Assembly: GCF_965199065.1 (NCBI RefSeq)
Contig: NZ_CBDAQN010000003.1
Location: forward strand, 992,001 to 1,056,000
Length of the DNA stretch: 64,000 nucleotides
Direction: 5' to 3'
Source of the DNA: Acidisoma sp965199065
Lineage (GTDB): Bacteria; Pseudomonadota; Alphaproteobacteria; Acetobacterales; Acetobacteraceae
The notes under the pieces are model-generated. The model searched no databases and was not told the DNA's origin. It saw only the letters and a program-made list of their open reading frames with translations. Every line of letters begins with the position of its first letter. Position 1 is the first letter of the stretch. This document shows, in pieces, positions 34,497-43,918 of this stretch. The translations under genes were made by a program, and so were the position numbers.

Positions 34497-37400
34497 ATGG
34501 AGAGCCCGCTAAGCGCGGAGACAGGTCGGGATCCGGCGCTCGATCTCCTGACGGATGCTCGTCTGGACGCCCTGTTTCAGGACGCCGCGCCGATCGGCCA
34601 CGACAGCGCCTGGCTTGGCCACCTGCCCTTCGCGTTTTGGTTGATGCGCGCGGCGCAACCCGCTCTTCTGGTCGAAATAGGGCCGCATCCCGGAGCAGCG
34701 TATGCGGCCTTCTGCCAGTCGGTCGCGCGGGACCGGCTCGCTACACAATGTTTCTCAATCGACGTATCGGCGGAAAGCCTGGTTGCTCAAGCGGAGGAAG
34801 TCCATGACGACCTCCATGCCCATCTAGAGCAGCGTTTCACCGGATTTTCGCACGTGCTGCGCTGCCGGCTCGACGACGCGCTCGCCCGCTTCCCGAACGG
34901 CTCGGTCGATCTGCTGCACATCGACGGGCTGAATAGCTACGAACGCCTGCGCCGTGTCTTCGAGGCCTGGCTGCCAAAGCTGTCGGAACGGGCCGTGGTG
35001 CTGCTGCACGGAACCACGGAACGGCAGGCGGGTTTCGAGGTCTGGCGTCTTTGGGCGGAGGTCGCCGCACGATGGCCGGCGTTCGAGTTCGTACACGGCC
35101 AAGGCCTCGGCGTCCTATGTGTCGGACCTGACGCGCCCACGGCAGTTCTGGATCTGACGGCGCTGCCGGCAGAAGCGGCAATACGGTTGCGCGACCGCTT
35201 CACCTACCTCGGCGGGCGCTGGGAAGCGGAACGGCGCGCCAGACACTTGCGCCGGACCGTTACGCAACACGAGGCCAGTCTGCGCGGACAAGTTGTGGCT
35301 CTGGACAAGGCCCGGGCCACGGAGGCGCGTCTGACCCGCTCCCTGGCGGAAGCACGCGCGGAGGCGACCGAAGCGGCGACCGCCGGAACCGAAGCTGCCC
35401 GGACGGCCGAGGCCGCGGAAACGGCGCTTTCCCGGGCGCGCGGCCAGATCATCGAGCTGCGCGAGGATCTGGCGGGACTGCGGCGGTCTCAGGATACCCT
35501 CCGGGAGACGGCGGCGAACCTCGGCCGCGAGCTGGCGACGGCGAAGGACCTCATGCGGGAGGCCCAGGTCGCGCAACGGGTGGCCGAGGCCGCCCTTACC
35601 AGCGCGCGCGACCACGCCCGGCGCCTGGAAATCGACCGCCTGCTGCTCCTGAACTCCACATCATGGCGGGTTGGCGCCGCGGTCGGCCGTGTGGCGGGCG
35701 CCGTTCCCGGCCCGCTGCGCCAGCATGCACGCCGCGCGCTCAAGGCGGGCTGGTGGATGGCGACGCCGTGGAAAATCCCGGCGCGCCTCCGCTTCCTGCG
35801 GGAGCGGCCCGGTCCGCTGGCGCTCCCCCTCGGCCCGAACGCCGAACCTCCAGCGCTGGCGCCCCTTCCCCCTGCCGCTCCGCCGGACGAGCCGGTGACG
35901 CCGGTCAATCCCTACGCCCGGTGGATCGAGGCCTTCGAGCCGGCGGTCTTCATCCAGCTTGGGGACCGCGCGCTTGCCGCGATCGCGCTGCTGCTGCCAA
36001 CCGCTGCCGATGATGCGGGCACCGCCGCGACCGTCGCCAGCGTGCTCCGCCAGAGCCATGCCGGTTGGACCCTCGTCGTGCCGGACACGGCGGCGGCACG
36101 TGCGGCGACCGCCGCGCTCGCGCACGATCGCCGCCTCCTGCTGGTTCCTTGCGTCCCGGAGCTGGACCGCGGCGGCATCCTCGCCGCTCTGCTGGCGTCG
36201 GTCTCCGACGAGTGGGTTGGCGTGTTGGACAGCGGCGACGTGCTGTCGCCGGACGCGCTGAAGTCGGTGGCGATCAGCTTGGCGTCGGACGACGGCCTCG
36301 CCGCGGTCTATGGCGACGAGGATGTCGTCGACGCTATCGGCGTGCGCTCGGAGCCGCAGTTCAAGCCGGGATGGTCGCCGGAAATGCTGCTGGCGTTCAA
36401 CTATTTCGGGCGTCTCACCGTGCTTTCCCGCGCCCTTGCCCAGAGTGCGGGCGGCTTCGTCACCGGCCAGGGCGCCGGCGCGGAATGGGGGCTGAACCTG
36501 CGGCTGAGCGGTGCGGCTCTGGCAGCCGGCCTGAGGATCGGGCGCCTGCCCGCCGTCCTCTGCCATCGTCCACCGGAAAGCCACCGCGAACGCCCCAGCC
36601 CCGGCACGCGCGCCGCCGCCGCTCATCAAAGGGTGCTGCACGACCACTGGATGTCGCAGGGCCGGGCAGGAGCGCAGGTGACGACGCAGCCGGACGGCAC
36701 CCAGCGCTCGGTCTGGGAGATCCTCGAACAACCGCTCGTCTCGATCGTCGTCGTGGCCAACCGAAAGCCGGCGCTGCTGCGGCGATGTCTCAAGAGCGTG
36801 CTTGAAAAGACCGACTACCGCGCGATCGAACTCATCGTCGTGGAGAGGGGGTCGGACGATCCCGACGCACGGCTGTTGCTTGGCGAACTCCGGCAGATCG
36901 AACAGGTGCGGGTGGTGGACGCCCCTGAGCCCCTGACGGTTTTCGCCGCCTGCAATCGTGGTGCGAGGGCCGCCAGCGGCTCGCTGCTGCTGTTCCTCGC
37001 GGGTGATCTCGAGGTCGGAAATCCAGGTTGGCTTGGTGAGATGGTGCGGATGGCGCTGCTTCCAAGCGTCGGCGTGGTCGGCGCCAAGCTGACCGGCGCC
37101 CAAGGCCGCCTGCTGCAGGCGGAGCCTGCCGAGTGGGGCGTGTTCGGCTCGGGCGGCCACCTCCGCAACCGGTCAGCCGTGGCGGGCGCATGCCAGATGG
37201 TCCGCCGAGAGGTATTCGAGCGTGCTGGCGGCTTCGACGAAGGCTTCGCCGTGGCGAACGCGGACATCGTGCTCAGCCTTCGCGCCGCGTTGTTCGGCGA
37301 CCGCACGGTCGTCACGCCCTTCGCGGAACTCTCACGCATGGCCGAGGCAACCGAGGAGGACATTCCGGCGGAGGACATAGCCCGGGCTGCACGGGCGCGG

Positions 37401-39506
37401 CGCGAGCTCGGCGCCGAAGACGACCGGTTCTTCCACCCGGGGCTCAGTGGGACCAACCCGGTGCCGACTTTGCGCGCGCCGGGCGAGCCTTCCGCAGTCG
37501 AGGTCGTTCGCGCGCAGTCGGCGCAACTGCTGGCGGCTTTGCCCGAGCTGGTGGCGCCGCTCGACCTGTTCGACGATGGCGCCGTTCTTGCGGCCACCGG
37601 TCTGCCACGGGCTCATGTGCTGCCGGCTTCGAACGCTTCGGCTCCGGTCGAGGACGCGTGGGGTGCGGCACGCTGGATCATCGCCCTGCTGCGCTACCGT
37701 CGCGATTTGAGGGTCCGCTTCCCCCACGCTCTCTCCCAGGGGCGCGATGGCGCCTTCGCCGCGTGGCTGGCGGAGGGAACGCGCGATGAAGTGCCGTTGC
37801 CTCCGGGTTTGCTGGACCATCTCGACAGCCTCTGGACGCTCGACCCCGCAGCGCGCCCCCGCCAGATCTATGCCTGGCGAGACGATGTGCACGCGGCGCA
37901 TCCCGTTGGCACGCTGCCGCCCGGCTATGCCGGCCTCGCCCGCTACCTGTTCCGCAGCGGACGGTTCGAGTATGGCCTGCGTCTTGAGGAGGCGTGGTGG
38001 CTCCTTCTTTCATGCGCCGAGAACCCGGCGGCGGAACTGGTCCGCGCCTATCGCTTCCACATCGCCTGGCAGCAAGCCCATCCGCTCGGGTTGACAGTCT
38101 TCGGTCGCGACATCCTCGCCGGCTGGATTGCGCAGACCTACGACGTGCGCGCCGGGGCCACTTGGCTCGATCCGGCGGTCTGGCCGGAGTTGCCGTCTGC
38201 GGCCGACCAGCTTCGGATGGCCTACGCACGCTCGGCAGACTGGCGGCGAGAACATCCGCGCGCCTGCGACAACCGGGACGCGGCGACGGCACTGCTTACA
38301 TGGCTGGCGAGCCCCGCCGCCGGGCTACCCCAGCCGCAGAGGCGTTGGTGCATGGCCGCGCTTCAAGATGGTGTGGCCACCGATCTGACCCGGCCAGCCG
38401 TCAACGTCATGGGGCACTTCTGCTACCCGTCCGGCTTGCGGGTTTCGGTGGAGGCCATGGCGGACGCCCTGGAAGAGGCCGGGGCCGACGTGACGCGACG
38501 CGATGTGCGCACGAGGTTCGAGAGCGACCGGGCGCATATCAGCTACGGCGGCCTGGAGAGTGCCGACGTGACGATCATCCACGTCCAGCCGGGCGATCTG
38601 TTCCGCCACGCCTACGAGCGCGCCGACCTCGCCGAACGGTCCCCGCGCACGTATCGGATCGCCTACTGGTACTGGGAGCTCGACGAGGTGCCGCGGGCCT
38701 GGACAGAGGTTGCCCGCACCGTCGACGAGATTTGGACGGCCACGGAGTTTGTCGGAGATGCGGTTCGGCGGGTCGTCATGGACCGGCCGGTGCGGGTTCT
38801 CTTTCCGGGCGTGCGACTCGGGCCGTTCACGCCTTGCCCGCGTGAGGCGCTGGGGGCGCCGGCGCGCGGAGAGGGCCGCTTCGCCTTTTTGTTTTCGTTC
38901 CACATGGCCTCGATCGGCGAGCGGAAGAACCCGCTTGGCCTCATTCGCGCCTTCCGGCGAGCCTTCAGCCCCGAGGAGGCCGTCGATCTGGTACTGAAGA
39001 CCACGTCCGAGCCGCAGCATGCGGCCGAGCTTAAGGCTCTGCGGGCGGCGGCGGCGGGCGCCAACGTCACGATCATCGACCGCGTCTTCACGCCGGAGGA
39101 GACGCTGGCCCTGATGGATGGGTGTGACGCCTATGTCTCGCTGCATCGCGCGGAGGGATTGGGCCTGACCATGGCGGAGGCCATGCTGTTGGGCAAACCT
39201 GTGATCGCGACCCGCTATTCCGGCAATCTGTCGTTCATGGACGACGGCAACAGCTTGCTGGTGGATTGCGAGGTGCGCGCGCTTGGCCGGGAGTTCCCGC
39301 CCTACGATGCCGCGGCGCGGTGGGCGGAACCCTCCGAGGCGCATGCGGCAGAGCTGATGCGCGGACTTTATGACGATCCGGCGACAGCGGCGGCTCTTGG
39401 GCGGCGTGGGCAGGATGCGGCGCGCCGGTTCCTTGCACTGTCGACGGCCGGACGCCGCATGGCGGAACGGTTGACGGAGATCAGGACCTACGCGCCCCGC
39501 GAGTGA
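34497..39506 (+). CDS. Giant modular protein: methyltransferase-like - coiled coil - GT2 - GT2 - GT4
   Basis: A 1669-residue protein starting at ATG 34497, nine bases after GGGGAAGG. Residues 1-210 resemble a class I SAM methyltransferase (LVEIGPHPGAAYAAFC, VDLLHIDGLNSYERL). Residues about 241-390 are an Ala/Glu/Arg-rich coiled coil closing with STSWRVGAAVGRVAG. Two GT2-like domains follow at about 488-700 (GVLDSGDVLSPDAL, YGDEDVVDAIGVRSEPQFKP) and 747-950 (SIVVVANRKPALLRRC). In the second, the usual D-x-D is replaced by LAGDLEV. The C-terminal group-1 GT at about 1299-1640 has FSFHMASIGERKNPLGLIRAF and SLHRAEGLGLTMAEAML. It probably builds a defined oligosaccharide, with the coil spacing the catalytic domains. 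Sugars are not predictable. Confidence 0.87.
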   Translation: MESPLSAETGRDPALDLLTDARLDALFQDAAPIGHDSAWLGHLPFAFWLMRAAQPALLVEIGPHPGAAYAAFCQSVARDRLATQCFSIDVSAESLVAQAEEVHDDLHAHLEQRFTGFSHVLRCRLDDALARFPNGSVDLLHIDGLNSYERLRRVFEAWLPKLSERAVVLLHGTTERQAGFEVWRLWAEVAARWPAFEFVHGQGLGVLCVGPDAPTAVLDLTALPAEAAIRLRDRFTYLGGRWEAERRARHLRRTVTQHEASLRGQVVALDKARATEARLTRSLAEARAEATEAATAGTEAARTAEAAETALSRARGQIIELREDLAGLRRSQDTLRETAANLGRELATAKDLMREAQVAQRVAEAALTSARDHARRLEIDRLLLLNSTSWRVGAAVGRVAGAVPGPLRQHARRALKAGWWMATPWKIPARLRFLRERPGPLALPLGPNAEPPALAPLPPAAPPDEPVTPVNPYARWIEAFEPAVFIQLGDRALAAIALLLPTAADDAGTAATVASVLRQSHAGWTLVVPDTAAARAATAALAHDRRLLLVPCVPELDRGGILAALLASVSDEWVGVLDSGDVLSPDALKSVAISLASDDGLAAVYGDEDVVDAIGVRSEPQFKPGWSPEMLLAFNYFGRLTVLSRALAQSAGGFVTGQGAGAEWGLNLRLSGAALAAGLRIGRLPAVLCHRPPESHRERPSPGTRAAAAHQRVLHDHWMSQGRAGAQVTTQPDGTQRSVWEILEQPLVSIVVVANRKPALLRRCLKSVLEKTDYRAIELIVVERGSDDPDARLLLGELRQIEQVRVVDAPEPLTVFAACNRGARAASGSLLLFLAGDLEVGNPGWLGEMVRMALLPSVGVVGAKLTGAQGRLLQAEPAEWGVFGSGGHLRNRSAVAGACQMVRREVFERAGGFDEGFAVANADIVLSLRAALFGDRTVVTPFAELSRMAEATEEDIPAEDIARAARARRELGAEDDRFFHPGLSGTNPVPTLRAPGEPSAVEVVRAQSAQLLAALPELVAPLDLFDDGAVLAATGLPRAHVLPASNASAPVEDAWGAARWIIALLRYRRDLRVRFPHALSQGRDGAFAAWLAEGTRDEVPLPPGLLDHLDSLWTLDPAARPRQIYAWRDDVHAAHPVGTLPPGYAGLARYLFRSGRFEYGLRLEEAWWLLLSCAENPAAELVRAYRFHIAWQQAHPLGLTVFGRDILAGWIAQTYDVRAGATWLDPAVWPELPSAADQLRMAYARSADWRREHPRACDNRDAATALLTWLASPAAGLPQPQRRWCMAALQDGVATDLTRPAVNVMGHFCYPSGLRVSVEAMADALEEAGADVTRRDVRTRFESDRAHISYGGLESADVTIIHVQPGDLFRHAYERADLAERSPRTYRIAYWYWELDEVPRAWTEVARTVDEIWTATEFVGDAVRRVVMDRPVRVLFPGVRLGPFTPCPREALGAPARGEGRFAFLFSFHMASIGERKNPLGLIRAFRRAFSPEEAVDLVLKTTSEPQHAAELKALRAAAAGANVTIIDRVFTPEETLALMDGCDAYVSLHRAEGLGLTMAEAMLLGKPVIATRYSGNLSFMDDGNSLLVDCEVRALGREFPPYDAAARWAEPSEAHAAELMRGLYDDPATAAALGRRGQDAARRFLALSTAGRRMAERLTEIRTYAPRE

Positions 39507-39661
39507 CGTAGGCTCCACAACCAGCATGCTCTAGCTCAGCTAGCGGTAAGTGGCTGGGCACGTTACCCTTCGCCGTGTATGCCCGATTAGAATCAACATC
39601 CCGCTGGAGCATCCTGACCTCCTTCAGCAACCTGCGACCGACGAAGCGACAAAGGTATCGA

Positions 39662-41308
39662 ATGACTTTTATCTCCTATGCTCAGAACGGCGAGGATGTC
39701 ATCCTTTGGCGCGCCCTGAAGCATATCGAAAACGGTTTTTACATCGATGTCGGCGCGTGCGACCCCGAGGAACTCTCGGTCACAAAGGCGTTCTATGAGC
39801 GTGGTTGGCATGGTGTGAACATCGAGCCTGTCCGCGAGTATTACGACCTCTGTGTCCACAAGCGTCCCCGGGACAAGAACATAAACGTCGCTGTGACAGC
39901 GCGGTCCGGTATATCCCGCTTCATGACGGTTAGAGGCACTGGCCTCTCAACGACCGTCGACATGTTTGCGGCTGAAGCGGCAAATCGGGGGTGGGACGTG
40001 GAAGCCCACGACGTGTTGTCGCTGTCGCTCGCGGATATCTGCGCAACATTATCGGTTGGCGACGTGCACTTCCTTAAGATTGACGTGGAGGGCGCGGAGC
40101 GGGCTGTACTCGAGGGTGCGGATTTCGAACAGGTTCGCCCGTGGATTGTTTTGGTGGAGGCAACCGAGCCCTTAAGTACTCAACGAAGCGAGCATCTTTG
40201 GGAACACATCCTCCTTCAGGCAGGCTATCAACGGGCGTTCTTTGACGGCGTGAACCTGTACTTCGTGGCGCAAGAACACAGCGAGCTGATCACAACATTG
40301 GCTGCCCCTCCAAACGCGCTCGACGATTTCAAACCGGTCCGCATGGCCCAGCTCGAGGAGCAGGCCGTGCATATCGCGGCTCAACTCGAAGCAGCAAGTC
40401 AGGAGCGCGAGGAGCAGCATCGGAAGCTGGGGGATGAGCAGAAGGAAAAAGATGCGCTCAAACAGCTGCTGGAAGATCTGCGACTGCAGCACTCCAGCCT
40501 CGAGACGGCCGTGGCCGATCAGGCGAGGGCTCATGATTCCGAACTAGTCCGACAGGCGGAAGCGCATAGGCTGGAGAACGCGAGGCAGTCAGAAGAGCAT
40601 AGGCTCGAGATCGCAAGACAGGCGGAGACACATCAGATGGAGCTTGTGCGCCAGGCTCGCGTGGTTACTGATCTTCGGGCTGAAATTGTTCATCAAGCAT
40701 TTAGCGCGACGCAAAAAGTCGATTTTGTGGTCAGAAGATTAGCTCAGTCACGCCGCCACATCTTGGCATTGGAAGAACGCCTCCATGCGCAGCAGCACGC
40801 GCTTGATAGCATCGCGGGGCTAGTCGGCCCGGACACGGACACTAACGAAGCGCCTGTCAATGTCGCATCTGCTCTCAAGGCGAAGCTGGATAGGCAAACG
40901 AGGAAAATCGATGACCTCGAGGCCCACATTCAGAGCATTGTGAATACCCACTCATTCGTTGCAAAGCATCGAGACGACCTCCTGATGAGCACATCCTGGC
41001 GCGTGTCCGCCCCGCTACGGAAGGCAAAGACTGCGTTTCGGATTATCCGGTCGCAGCCACATCTGGTACTGCCACTTGTCGTCCAGAACGTGCGCCGTCC
41101 CAGCCTGACAGCGCCCGGAAATCCTGCCACCGCGCCAATGTTCCTCGATCCGCCGTCGGTCCAGCACCAGGACGTTCCCCCGGCGCATCTCCCCGCACGG
41201 GAGCTAATCAGGAACAGGTCACACGAGGCAAAAACTGACAGACACGACACCATCGTCACATCGATACGTTACGGCATTGGTCTGCGGCGACTGCGAAGCC
41301 AATACTAG
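39662..41308 (+). CDS. FkbM-family methyltransferase with long coiled-coil C-terminal part
   Basis: A 548-residue protein starting at ATG 39662, with AAAGG seven bases upstream. The FkbM domain covers residues about 1-215 (ISYAQNGEDVILWRAL, FYIDVGACDPEELSVTKAFYERG, DVHFLKIDVEGAERAVLEGAD). FkbM-type enzymes methylate hydroxyls of sugars or polyketides using SAM. Residues about 220-440 form a coiled coil with four near-repeats of the type E-x-x-R-L-E-x-A-R-Q-x-E. Then STSWRVSAPLRKAK follows near residue 443, the same coil-SWR linker as in neighbouring glycosyltransferases. Base composition looks lower in GC than the preceding genes. Confidence 0.87.
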   Translation: MTFISYAQNGEDVILWRALKHIENGFYIDVGACDPEELSVTKAFYERGWHGVNIEPVREYYDLCVHKRPRDKNINVAVTARSGISRFMTVRGTGLSTTVDMFAAEAANRGWDVEAHDVLSLSLADICATLSVGDVHFLKIDVEGAERAVLEGADFEQVRPWIVLVEATEPLSTQRSEHLWEHILLQAGYQRAFFDGVNLYFVAQEHSELITTLAAPPNALDDFKPVRMAQLEEQAVHIAAQLEAASQEREEQHRKLGDEQKEKDALKQLLEDLRLQHSSLETAVADQARAHDSELVRQAEAHRLENARQSEEHRLEIARQAETHQMELVRQARVVTDLRAEIVHQAFSATQKVDFVVRRLAQSRRHILALEERLHAQQHALDSIAGLVGPDTDTNEAPVNVASALKAKLDRQTRKIDDLEAHIQSIVNTHSFVAKHRDDLLMSTSWRVSAPLRKAKTAFRIIRSQPHLVLPLVVQNVRRPSLTAPGNPATAPMFLDPPSVQHQDVPPAHLPARELIRNRSHEAKTDRHDTIVTSIRYGIGLRRLRSQY

Positions 41309-41347
41309 TCGCCGAAGCGTTAGAACTAACCCTGGGATAGCAAACTG

Positions 41348-43879
41348 ATGCGAATTGCGGTCGACATGCAGGGCGCCTTGACCGATGGGTCGCGCCGCCG
41401 TGGAATTGGACGGTACACATCGCACCTTATCGAAGCGGTAGCGCAAGAGCCGAACAATCATGATCTGCGCCTCGTACTCAACAGCAGATTCGGCGATGCC
41501 TGCAACGAGACTGAACGCCGTTTCAACGGTTTGCTTCCAAAGCAGGCGCTGTCCACCTATGCCGTCCCAGACTCGGAGGGTTTTCACACGCCTGTCACGT
41601 CTCCACGGAGACGAATAGCTGACGCCATCGTGAGACGCCATATCGCTGCCCTCCAGCCGGACGTCTTGCTCTTCTCGAGTATGTTTGAGATTGCTCCGGA
41701 AGACTTCAGCCCCATAGATTTTCGAACTTATCCGGCACGAGTGACTGCAGCTATAGTCTATGATTTTATTCCAGTTGTGTTCGAGGAACTCTACCTTCAG
41801 GATAGACGAGTGCGGCAAAACTTTTTCGCGACGATGGATGTTCTGAAGACAGCTGATCTTCTTTTCGCGATTTCGGAGTCGGCGCGGCAAGATGCCATCG
41901 CATGGCTCGACGTAGAGCCCGACCGCGTTGTCAACATTTCGGCAGCGGCAGACGATCGGTTCCGCCAGCTTCCTATGGCAGAAGAAGAACGTCGACGTGT
42001 GCAGACGAGGTTTGGCTTGACGCGTCCTTTTGTCATGTATGTCAGCGGAGCCGATCCTCGGAAGAACCTGAGAGGGGCGGTAGAAGCCTTTGCGGCCTTG
42101 GACGTCGGGGTAAGACGCTCGCACCAACTTCTTCTGGTTACGTCTCTTGCCGGAGCGACGGCAACTGAGTTTGAACGCTTTGCACTGGACCTAGGCTTGG
42201 AGCCAGACAGTCTCATTCTCGCGCGCGATGTCACGGATGACGACTTGGTTAGACTGCTCAATACCTGCCGCTGCTTCATTTTCCCTTCGCTCTATGAGGG
42301 ATTTGGGCTTCCCATCCTGGAAGCCATGCAATGTGGGGCACCGGTGATTGCGGCCGGCAACTCCAGCATACCCGAGATTGTTAATCGGAGTGACATCCTA
42401 TTTGACCCGACGCGAACTGCCTCAGTTGCACAAACATTGCAGCGCGTGCTGACAGATGAGAGCCTTCGTCAAGACCTTGCCAGCTGGGGCCTGGAACGCG
42501 CGAAGGCATTCACCTGGCCAAAATCAGCCCGGTTGATGCTCGATGCCCTGGAGCGTCACATAGGAGCAGCGCGCATTGCACCGCACGTCATGCCATGCGA
42601 ACTGCTCGATCTTGATGGAGCAAAGACAGAGTTTGTCGAGGTTCTTGCTGGTGCGCCCGAGTGTGACGACGATCTTGAAGATTTTGTCGCCTGTCTGCTC
42701 CGCAGCGTTCCCTCGTTCAAGTCAGACTCGCAAAAGCGTCTATTGATCGATGCAACCGACACGAGCCAATCTGCCAACTGGACAGGCATTCAACGCGTTG
42801 TCCGGCATCTTGTCTCAAGTTTTTACGAACTCAGTACCGTGGATTCGCTGGTTCCATTGGCTGTGCGCCTGGAAGTGGATGGCCCTGTGTCTATCCCGGC
42901 TTTCACCGCAAGTGTGTTGGGCCACAACCCGATCACCGCCTCGTACCCGATCGAGATACAGCCAGGCGACGACCTTTTCATGCTCGATTCAAACTGGATC
43001 CGTTACCCAGAGTATAACCGGGTTTTCGACGACGTGAAGCACCACGGCGGAAGGGTCATCACTTGTGTTTATGATCTGATTCCGGAGTTTCATCCCCAGG
43101 TCTGTCTGTCGGGTGTTCCGGAAGTCCACGAGCGCTGGCTGCGGACAGCGATCGCCACCAGCAATGCAATACTATGCATTTCGCGTGCGGTTGCAGATGA
43201 GCTTGTCATCTACATTCGACGTTACAACGTACCGCACATGAAAAATCTCAAGATCGGCTGGTTCCACTGTGGTTCGGACATCAGACTTCTAGGATCAAAC
43301 AGAACACCCGGTCCTCTGGCACTGCAAGCGTTCAGCGGTGATAGCCCTACCTTTCTTTCCGTGGGCACGTTGGAGCCGCGAAAAAACCATGCTGTTCTCC
43401 TGGATGCATTTGATTCCCTTTGGGACCGTGGAGTGGCCGCAGATCTATGCGTTATCGGGCGAAAAGGATGGAACATTGAGAAGTTGGAGAGCCGAATTCT
43501 CAATCATCCCCAGTTGGGAAAGCGGCTGCACTGGCTTGCCGACGCTTCCGACGACGACCTGGTTTATGGCTACAAGCGCGCCACCGCGGTTATATGCCCC
43601 TCCATCGCCGAGGGCTTCGGATTGCCGGTTGTGGAGGCGGCGCGGATGGGTTGTCCCGTTATCTGCAGCGATATTCCGGTGTTCCGTGAAATCGGCTCGA
43701 ACGGTGTCCTTTACTTTCCGCCAAACGAGCCAAAGAGCCTGGCGAGCTTGCTTGAGCGCTGGCTGGCGGGTGACCGTCATGCAAATTCTATTTCAGTCTT
43801 ACAAAGCTCATGGAGCGATGCCGCGGCTCGAATCCACCAAGTGCTTTATGAGGACGATTGGTACTTAATCCTTGAATGA
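41348..43879 (+). CDS. Tandem GT4 glycosyltransferase (two group-1 domains)
   Basis: An 843-residue protein with two complete GT-B glycosyltransferases. Domain 1 (about 1-400) opens MRIAVDMQGALTDGSRRRG, with SGADPRKNLRGAVEAF and SLYEGFGLPILEAMQCG. Domain 2 (about 460-843) opens LLIDATDTSQSANWTGIQRV, with GTLEPRKNHAVLLDAF and SIAEGFGLPVVEAARMG. The E-G-F-G-L-P motif holds the nucleotide-sugar-binding Glu of each. Such tandem enzymes extend mannose- or rhamnose-containing O-polysaccharides, fitting the gmd/rmd pair nearby. It lies 39 bases after the FkbM gene. Confidence 0.9.
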   Translation: MRIAVDMQGALTDGSRRRGIGRYTSHLIEAVAQEPNNHDLRLVLNSRFGDACNETERRFNGLLPKQALSTYAVPDSEGFHTPVTSPRRRIADAIVRRHIAALQPDVLLFSSMFEIAPEDFSPIDFRTYPARVTAAIVYDFIPVVFEELYLQDRRVRQNFFATMDVLKTADLLFAISESARQDAIAWLDVEPDRVVNISAAADDRFRQLPMAEEERRRVQTRFGLTRPFVMYVSGADPRKNLRGAVEAFAALDVGVRRSHQLLLVTSLAGATATEFERFALDLGLEPDSLILARDVTDDDLVRLLNTCRCFIFPSLYEGFGLPILEAMQCGAPVIAAGNSSIPEIVNRSDILFDPTRTASVAQTLQRVLTDESLRQDLASWGLERAKAFTWPKSARLMLDALERHIGAARIAPHVMPCELLDLDGAKTEFVEVLAGAPECDDDLEDFVACLLRSVPSFKSDSQKRLLIDATDTSQSANWTGIQRVVRHLVSSFYELSTVDSLVPLAVRLEVDGPVSIPAFTASVLGHNPITASYPIEIQPGDDLFMLDSNWIRYPEYNRVFDDVKHHGGRVITCVYDLIPEFHPQVCLSGVPEVHERWLRTAIATSNAILCISRAVADELVIYIRRYNVPHMKNLKIGWFHCGSDIRLLGSNRTPGPLALQAFSGDSPTFLSVGTLEPRKNHAVLLDAFDSLWDRGVAADLCVIGRKGWNIEKLESRILNHPQLGKRLHWLADASDDDLVYGYKRATAVICPSIAEGFGLPVVEAARMGCPVICSDIPVFREIGSNGVLYFPPNEPKSLASLLERWLAGDRHANSISVLQSSWSDAAARIHQVLYEDDWYLILE

Positions 43880-43918
43880 ACGTCGCCCTCCGTTGGCGAC
43901 TGTAGCAAGAGGCATATA

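Noticed and set aside
35661..37160. A 499-codon antisense frame within the giant glycosyltransferase gene
   Set aside because: Composition is typical of antisense GC-rich frames, and the plus-strand domains run through it without interruption.
39530..39615. tRNA-like text (AGCTCAGCTAGCGGTAAG followed by a loose T-arm-like stretch)
   Set aside because: The acceptor and anticodon stems do not pair, and the T-loop consensus is broken; a chance likeness.
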